In this document: positions 59,877-64,000 of the stretch, piece after piece
Numbering within the stretch: the stretch's first letter is position 1
Layout of the letters: each line of letters opens with the position of its first letter
Origin: Sulfurimonas aquatica
GTDB lineage: Bacteria > Campylobacterota > Campylobacteria > Campylobacterales > Sulfurimonadaceae
Direction: 5' to 3'
Assembly (NCBI RefSeq): GCF_017357825.1
Contig: NZ_CP046072.1
Span: 1,116,001 to 1,180,000, forward strand
DNA length: 64,000 bases
Position numbers and translations under genes: made by a program
Notes under the pieces: generated by a model
What the model saw: only the letters and a program-made list of their open reading frames with translations
Database searches by the model: none
Told to the model about the DNA's origin: nothing

Positions 59877-61598
59877 TCACTTGGTAATTAAAACGAAAAT
59901 TATTAAAGTTAAAATAAATGAGATACTTTTCCATAAGAGAAGAGGATTCCTCTCTAATAGTGGTGGACGGCTATTTTTTAAAAACTCAGAGTTAGGATGA
60001 CGTAAATCATAAATAAATTCTGAGAGTTCATTATAACGATAATATGGATTGACTTGAAGCGCTTTTTTAAGAGTCTCTTCTATCCATATCGGTATGTTCT
60101 TCTCATCAGAGTAAAGATGAGTGTACTTTAGTTTTCGTTGCTCTTTTTTTGTTTTATATCTGGCTACTTCCACTCCATAGGGAAGTTTACCGCTTATCAT
60201 CTGGTAAACTATAACGCCAAGTGAGAAGACATCGCTAGATGCAGTGCCACTCTCTCCTATAAAATACTCAGGAGCTGAGTACTGTGCTGTTCCTTGAAGG
60301 TTTTCTTGTTCTATAAAAGAGTTTATATCAGAGATCCCTTCAACTCTTGTTGAGCCAAAGTCTATGATTTTAACAGCACCATTTTTATCTATGAGAACAT
60401 TTTCTGGACGTAAGTCTTGATGGATCATCTCGAGTCTATGAAAGGCTTGAATGCCTCTAGCGATTTGTTCAGCCATTAAACGCACACTCTCCATATCTGG
60501 ATTCGGATTATCAATCATCCATTGCGTTAGCGTTTGTCCTTCTATATACTCTGTGACAATATAGATATAGTTACGCTGTCGAGAAGCGAGATATGATTTG
60601 GCCACATTTGTATTATTTATACGAATGGCGATCCACTCCTCCATCATAAATCTCTCTAGATAAGCCTTGTCATCTTGAAACTCTAAAGATGGTGTTTTTA
60701 TAACGACTTGCTCGTTTGTATCATCATCAATGGCCAAGTAGACATGACTTCTGCTTGTACCACTAAGTTCACGTACAATTGTGTAACCATCAAAGGACTC
60801 TCTTTCACTCAGTATCGGAGCAAATGGTTTGTTGGTAAGCTCTTGCGTTATTTCATTTATCTCTCTATCGGGTAAAGAATCAACTCTAACAAGTTGTACC
60901 GTTATGTTGTCGTCACTCTTATTTGCATAGGCATGCTTACCTAGGATATCTGCTATTTTTTCAAAACTATCACTGTTGTCTATTACTGAACTTATTATAA
61001 ATTTTTCTTCAAGAAACTCGTAAACGCCATCGGTCATAAAGAGATATACATCATTTTCTTGAACTTGAAAACTCTTATAATCAAGATAGATATGTGAATC
61101 AATTCCTAAAGCGCGAGAGAGATAACTTTTCTCACTTGAAACCCAAATGCGATGATCGTCCGTGAGTAGTTCAAGCTCCGCGTCTCTAAGACGATATATT
61201 CGTGAGTCCCCAATATGAAATATATGTGCTGTAGTCGAGCGAAGAACCATCGCACTTAAAGTACAGACATAACCTCTGTTCTTATCATAATGGTATTGGC
61301 CCTGCTTGCTTTGTGAGTACAGCCAAGAGTTTGTAGCGTTAATGACTCTTTGGGCTGATTTATTTACACTCCATGTCTCTGGTGTTGAGAAATAATCGCT
61401 CAAAAATGACGTAACGGCGGTTTTACTAGCGACTTGGCTCACAGCACTACTACTTATGCCATCAGCTAAGGCGATTGCAATGCCTTTACTTGTAAGTTGG
61501 GGTTCTTTTGGGATTAAAACATCATGAAAATCTTGATTTATCTCTTTTACTCCCTTGTCGGAGTACTCGCTAACTGATACTGCAAGTTTTTTTTTCAT
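59877..61598 (-). CDS. PP2C phosphatase - Ser/Thr kinase fusion protein
   Basis: 573 aa. The N-terminal PP2C domain (about 5-245) has GVKEINQDF, IALADGISSSAVSQVASK, FHIGDSRIYRL, FMTDGVYEFL and SDDNITVQLV. The kinase domain (about 268-530) has TIVRELSGTSRSHVYLA (Gly-rich loop), VVIKTPS (Lys), the catalytic HQDLRPENVLID and KIIDFGSTR, then SAPEYFIGE. A C-terminal membrane helix (about 553-570) anchors it. This fused pair is known next to nitrogen-source uptake genes in some bacteria. It follows cynS on the same strand, beyond a terminator-like hairpin. Confidence 0.92.
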   Translation of the reverse strand: MKKKLAVSVSEYSDKGVKEINQDFHDVLIPKEPQLTSKGIAIALADGISSSAVSQVASKTAVTSFLSDYFSTPETWSVNKSAQRVINATNSWLYSQSKQGQYHYDKNRGYVCTLSAMVLRSTTAHIFHIGDSRIYRLRDAELELLTDDHRIWVSSEKSYLSRALGIDSHIYLDYKSFQVQENDVYLFMTDGVYEFLEEKFIISSVIDNSDSFEKIADILGKHAYANKSDDNITVQLVRVDSLPDREINEITQELTNKPFAPILSERESFDGYTIVRELSGTSRSHVYLAIDDDTNEQVVIKTPSLEFQDDKAYLERFMMEEWIAIRINNTNVAKSYLASRQRNYIYIVTEYIEGQTLTQWMIDNPNPDMESVRLMAEQIARGIQAFHRLEMIHQDLRPENVLIDKNGAVKIIDFGSTRVEGISDINSFIEQENLQGTAQYSAPEYFIGESGTASSDVFSLGVIVYQMISGKLPYGVEVARYKTKKEQRKLKYTHLYSDEKNIPIWIEETLKKALQVNPYYRYNELSEFIYDLRHPNSEFLKNSRPPLLERNPLLLWKSISFILTLIIFVLITK

Positions 61599-61632
61599 AT
61601 TTTAAGACCCTTTGAGCTTTAGATAAAAAGAG

Positions 61633-61668
61633 TGTAAGAAAAACCATTATATTTTGGTTTCTCTTACA
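61633..61668 (-). terminator. Terminator-like hairpin between cynS and the phosphatase-kinase gene
   Basis: A 14-bp stem with one mismatch, TGTAAGAAAAACCA / TGGTTTCTCTTACA (61633-61646 and 61655-61668), has an 8-nt loop. Read on the minus strand it is followed by CTCTTTTTATC. It lies in the 94-nt gap after cynS and would reduce or stop read-through to the fusion gene. Confidence 0.68.
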
Positions 61669-61692
61669 TTTTTCAAGTAGATATTATAACTT

Positions 61693-62133
61693 CTACCAAG
61701 ATTTATATGGTAAAAACTTTCCATTCATAGTAATAACAACTCTATCGCCTTTTGGATCTTCTTCTTTGTCGATGTCAAGTGAAAAGTCTATCGCGCTCAT
61801 TATTCCATCTCCAAATTTCTCTTGAACGATCTCTTTCATAGTCTCACCATATACTCCGGTAATCTCATAAAAACGATATACAAAAGGATCTTGTGGAATA
61901 CCAAAATCCCAAGTCTTCATTGGATACTCTTGAATTGTAGCTAAGACATCGCCGCTTAATCCCAAGACCTTACACAGCTTTGTAGCTGCTTTAGGTTTAA
62001 GAGAGTTCGTACCTAAACAAGCAGACGTTAAAAAGACTGGAGAAAGTCCAACCTTGCCTGCTATGTCTTCCCAGCTAAGACCTTTTGATTTCTTAGCTAA
62101 AATTATCTCTTCCGTCATTTCAATTTTTGTCAT
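61693..62133 (-). CDS. cynS: Cyanase (cyanate hydratase) CynS
   Basis: 146 aa, near the usual ~150-156. The N-terminal helix-turn-helix-like domain (about 1-75) has GLSWEDIAGKVGLSPVFLTSACLG. The C-terminal catalytic domain has DPFVYRFYEITGVYGETMK and EKFGDGIMSAIDF. By comparison with E. coli cyanase, the catalytic residues are Arg87, Glu90 and Ser113. It converts cyanate plus bicarbonate to ammonia and carbon dioxide, giving detoxification and a nitrogen source. It lies 31 nt after the FNT channel gene in the same operon. Confidence 0.97.
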   Translation of the reverse strand: MTKIEMTEEIILAKKSKGLSWEDIAGKVGLSPVFLTSACLGTNSLKPKAATKLCKVLGLSGDVLATIQEYPMKTWDFGIPQDPFVYRFYEITGVYGETMKEIVQEKFGDGIMSAIDFSLDIDKEEDPKGDRVVITMNGKFLPYKSW

Positions 62134-62164
62134 CTTAATTATCCTTTATTTTTTTGCTTAACGA

Positions 62165-62992
62165 TTAACCTAAGTTTCTTTTTGGGCTCTCTTTAACATG
62201 TGTAAAGTAAAGAGTTAAACCAGTAAACAGTAGACCACCAACTAAGTTACCCATAGCAACTGGAACTTCATTCCATAAAAGGTAGTCAAGAATTGTAAAG
62301 TCACCACCCATGATTAAAGAGAATGGGAATAAAAACATGTTAACGATTGAGTGTTCAAAACCCATAAAGAAGAACAGCATAATTGGCATCCACATTGCAA
62401 TCGCTTTACCACTTACTGTAGTAGAAACCATAGCACCAACAACACCCATAGCAACCATCCAGTTACATAACATACCACGAATAAATACCGTTATCCATCC
62501 TGTAACACCATGTGCTTGGTAACCTAAAGTACGAGCTTCACCAATACCAGCAACCTTTGTAGCTATTTTTCCACCAAAACCAGCTATATTTGGATCAAAA
62601 GTACCATAAGTGAAAATGAAAGCCATCAAAAATGCAACAGTAAGTGCACCACCTAAGTTACCTAAAGCAACAAGACCCCAGTTACGTAGTATTTGAGGGA
62701 TAGTAACGCCTGGGCGTTTATCTAGCCAAGCTAATGGAACTAACATGAAAACACCAGTTAATAGATCAAACTTCATTAAGTAAAGCATTATAAACCCAAC
62801 AGGGAATAATACTGAAGCTAATATAAATGAGCCTGATTTCATTGCTACAGTAATAGCAAAAACAGCTGCAAGCGCTAGAATCGCTCCTGCCATGAAAGCT
62901 CTTATTAGTGTGTCACTTGTGGACATATAAACCTTAGACTCACCGGAGTCAACCATTTTTGTAACGAATTCAGTTGGTACTATATACGACAT
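62165..62992 (-). CDS. Formate/nitrite transporter (FNT) family channel
   Basis: 275 aa with six membrane helices. FNT patterns are FMAGAILALAAVFAITVA, SVLFPVGFIMLYLMKFDLLTGVF, NWGLVALGNLGGALTVAFL, RGMLCNWMVAMGVVG, WMPIMLFFFMGFEHSIVNMFLFP and NEVPVAMGNLVGGLLFTG. The FEHSIVNM helix carries the central His of the pore. Members pass formate, nitrite or hydrosulfide; the position upstream of cynS suggests cyanate or nitrite uptake here, which is inference. Confidence 0.92.
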   Translation of the reverse strand: MSYIVPTEFVTKMVDSGESKVYMSTSDTLIRAFMAGAILALAAVFAITVAMKSGSFILASVLFPVGFIMLYLMKFDLLTGVFMLVPLAWLDKRPGVTIPQILRNWGLVALGNLGGALTVAFLMAFIFTYGTFDPNIAGFGGKIATKVAGIGEARTLGYQAHGVTGWITVFIRGMLCNWMVAMGVVGAMVSTTVSGKAIAMWMPIMLFFFMGFEHSIVNMFLFPFSLIMGGDFTILDYLLWNEVPVAMGNLVGGLLFTGLTLYFTHVKESPKRNLG

Positions 62993-63195
62993 TTTAATTC
63001 CTTAATTTTTTTACAATCTAATTGTATTAGTAAAAGTATACATTCTAGTGATATAAAAATGTGATATAGATTGTATGATTTTTATACAAGAAAAGCTTAA
63101 TTTTACATTAATTAATAAATGGGATTTAATAATATTATATGTAAAATGATTGATATGTGAAAATATAGAAATGGAAAAAGTGAAGTATATAAAAA

Positions 63196-63243
63196 TAGAC
63201 TTTTTACTCAAAAAAACTAAATTGAGTGTGTGTAAAAAGTCTA
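63196..63243 (-). terminator. Terminator after the ankyrin-repeat gene
   Basis: A perfect 12-bp inverted repeat TAGACTTTTTAC / GTAAAAAGTCTA (63196-63207 and 63232-63243) with an inner ACTCAA / TTGAGT pairing forms a long hairpin. On the minus strand it is followed by TTTTTATAT. It lies 33 nt past the ankyrin gene stop. Confidence 0.72.
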
Positions 63244-63276
63244 ATTTATCAGAGGGTTAAATATTCAATGATTATA

Positions 63277-63711
63277 TTATGAAAGTACCTCATACATAGA
63301 AGTTCTTCCAAATTTTTGGGCTAGCATAGGAGCTGTAGCACCTCTTAAGTTTGCTATTGACTTGTCGGCACCTTTTTCTACAAGAAGCTTGCATAACTCT
63401 GGCATATCATCCATAATAGACTCCATTAGAGGAGTCCAGCCAACACCATCGAGTATGTTTATATCTGCACCTTTATCTAGTAAAAGTTGCACCATCTCTC
63501 TACGGTCTCTTCTAATGGTTATATGTAGCAGTGACCATCCATAATTATTTTGAATATTAAGATCTTCTAATTCATTAACAATAGATGTAAAAAGTCCAAT
63601 GTCATTTTTATATACTACTTTTTCTATAGCTTCAAATATATCTTTGAAGTCCTCGCCATAAGAGTTGATCTTACCTTGTGTTTCTTGTGATAAAGAATTG
63701 ATTGTTTGCAT
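63277..63711 (-). CDS. Ankyrin-repeat protein
   Basis: 144 aa without signal peptide. The N-terminal ~50 residues are helical. Three ankyrin-type repeats follow with the pattern GWSLLHITIRRDRREMVQLLLDKGADIN, GWTPLMESIMDDMPELCKLLVEKGADKS and GATAPMLAQKFGR (each read across repeat boundaries). It is a cytoplasmic protein-interaction module with no assigned partner. The ATG has AAGGAAACA upstream. The upstream gene is divergent. Confidence 0.9.
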   Translation of the reverse strand: MQTINSLSQETQGKINSYGEDFKDIFEAIEKVVYKNDIGLFTSIVNELEDLNIQNNYGWSLLHITIRRDRREMVQLLLDKGADINILDGVGWTPLMESIMDDMPELCKLLVEKGADKSIANLRGATAPMLAQKFGRTSMYEVLS

Positions 63712-63840
63712 ATTGTTTCCTTCTCATATTATTATACTAAAGTATAGCTCTTTAAGTTTAATAAACAGAAACTTCCTCTTAACATATAATTAACATTTAA
63801 TTATATATAATATTCGTATACAATATAAAAGGACAGAAGA

Positions 63841-64000
63841 ATGAAAAAAATACTAATAGTAGCAGCAGTTTTCTTAATGACACAATTGAGTGTTTCGGCA
63901 AATATGATGCAAAACATGCGTCATGCGAATCCTTTACCGAATTTAGTGAGTTTGAGTCTTAATAATGCCTCGACTTTAAAGTTGAGTGAAGCGCAGATAA
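63841..64000 (+). CDS. Secreted Spy/LTXXQ-like periplasmic protein (partial, 3' end outside window)
   Basis: The frame runs open from ATG 63841 to the window end, 53 residues seen. A signal peptide MKKILIVAAVFLMTQLSVSA is followed by NMMQNMRHANPLPNLVSLSLNNASTL then KLSEAQI. The 'LKLSEAQ' near the start of a Met/His-containing mature part resembles the LTxxQ motif of Spy/CpxP-type periplasmic chaperones, which bind metals or unfolded proteins. This is tentative because most of the protein is missing. AAAGGACAGA precedes the ATG. Confidence 0.65.
   Translation, partial: MKKILIVAAVFLMTQLSVSANMMQNMRHANPLPNLVSLSLNNASTLKLSEAQI

Noticed and set aside
63011-63211. 66-codon minus-strand ORF upstream of the FNT gene
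   Set aside because: Low-complexity Ile/Phe/Ser/Thr-rich translation of an AT-rich promoter region that also holds a terminator hairpin; no ribosome site and no family pattern.
1-64000. tRNA, rRNA or CRISPR content
   Set aside because: No cloverleaf with CCA-type end, no rRNA-like block and no regularly spaced repeat array was recognised by eye; a covariance-model search would be needed to exclude small RNAs.

Overview
The window is AT-rich and densely coded, and it looks like the chromosome of a Campylobacterota (Epsilonproteobacteria) member, most likely Sulfurimonas or a close relative. This rests on gene content and order. It holds a DUF1882 gene next to glyA and lysS, a class II DAHP synthase, an oadGAB sodium-pumping oxaloacetate decarboxylase, CheV, a cysteine-rich Sel1 (Hcp-like) protein, a detached FlhB-C/FliK-like pair, many PAS/GGDEF signalling proteins, and frequent TTG starts after AAGGA-type ribosome sites. 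No tRNA, rRNA or CRISPR array was recognised. Genus assignment is inference from remembered synteny; no search was run.

Layout. 1-261: 3' end of a cation P-type ATPase. 277-8670 (minus): a long housekeeping run reading DGC, cvpA, fur, lysS, glyA, DUF1882, SPOR protein, trpE, aroE. 8821-16625: DAHP synthase, Uup-like ABC-F protein, a small phosphatase plus flavin amine oxidase pair, htpG, and a possible solitary histidine-phosphotransfer protein. 16622-17442 (minus): three small membrane proteins, one of them only 56 aa. 17600-20962: oadGAB. 21166-28795: cheV, then a mixed cluster of efflux-type adaptor, molybdopterin oxidoreductase, Hcp-like protein, argD, TolC-like protein and MidA methyltransferase. 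28893-39585: a degenerate receiver protein, pilT, an ArsC/Spx-like protein, gatC, a YfgM/BamB-like pair, a Xer-type recombinase, HD and HDOD proteins, polA, the flagellar FlhB-C/FliK-like pair and a ThiE-like protein. 39582-45045: a TonB-dependent receptor divergent from a DUF4154/YfiR-like protein, a histidine kinase and a REC-GGDEF regulator, apparently one signalling module. 45014-49778: BaiN-like flavoprotein, DTW tRNA-modifying enzyme, YggS, a DUF4177-like protein, rseP and pgsA.

49855-56520 is an accessory or plastic region. It carries two tandem SprT-like metallopeptidase genes (one truncated, both apparently leaderless), a RelE/Phd-type toxin-antitoxin pair, a serine recombinase with an internal in-frame deletion, a PAS histidine kinase with a short upstream coupled ORF, a possible insertion-sequence remnant, a hipBA module and a decayed DUF4143 ATPase gene. 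56868-64000 returns to stable genes: an AmmeMemoRadiSam enzyme, a beta-CASP nuclease, a Tat-exported superoxide reductase, and a formate/nitrite-type channel, cyanase and PP2C-kinase fusion that suggest cyanate or nitrogen assimilation. An ankyrin protein and the start of a secreted Spy-like protein close the window.

The items most worth follow-up are the FNT-cynS-phosphatase/kinase cluster, the TonB receptor-YfiR-kinase-cyclase module, the leaderless SprT pair, the DUF1882 primase-like motif pattern, the Asp-less receiver, and the GC-rich inverted-repeat element downstream of oadB.
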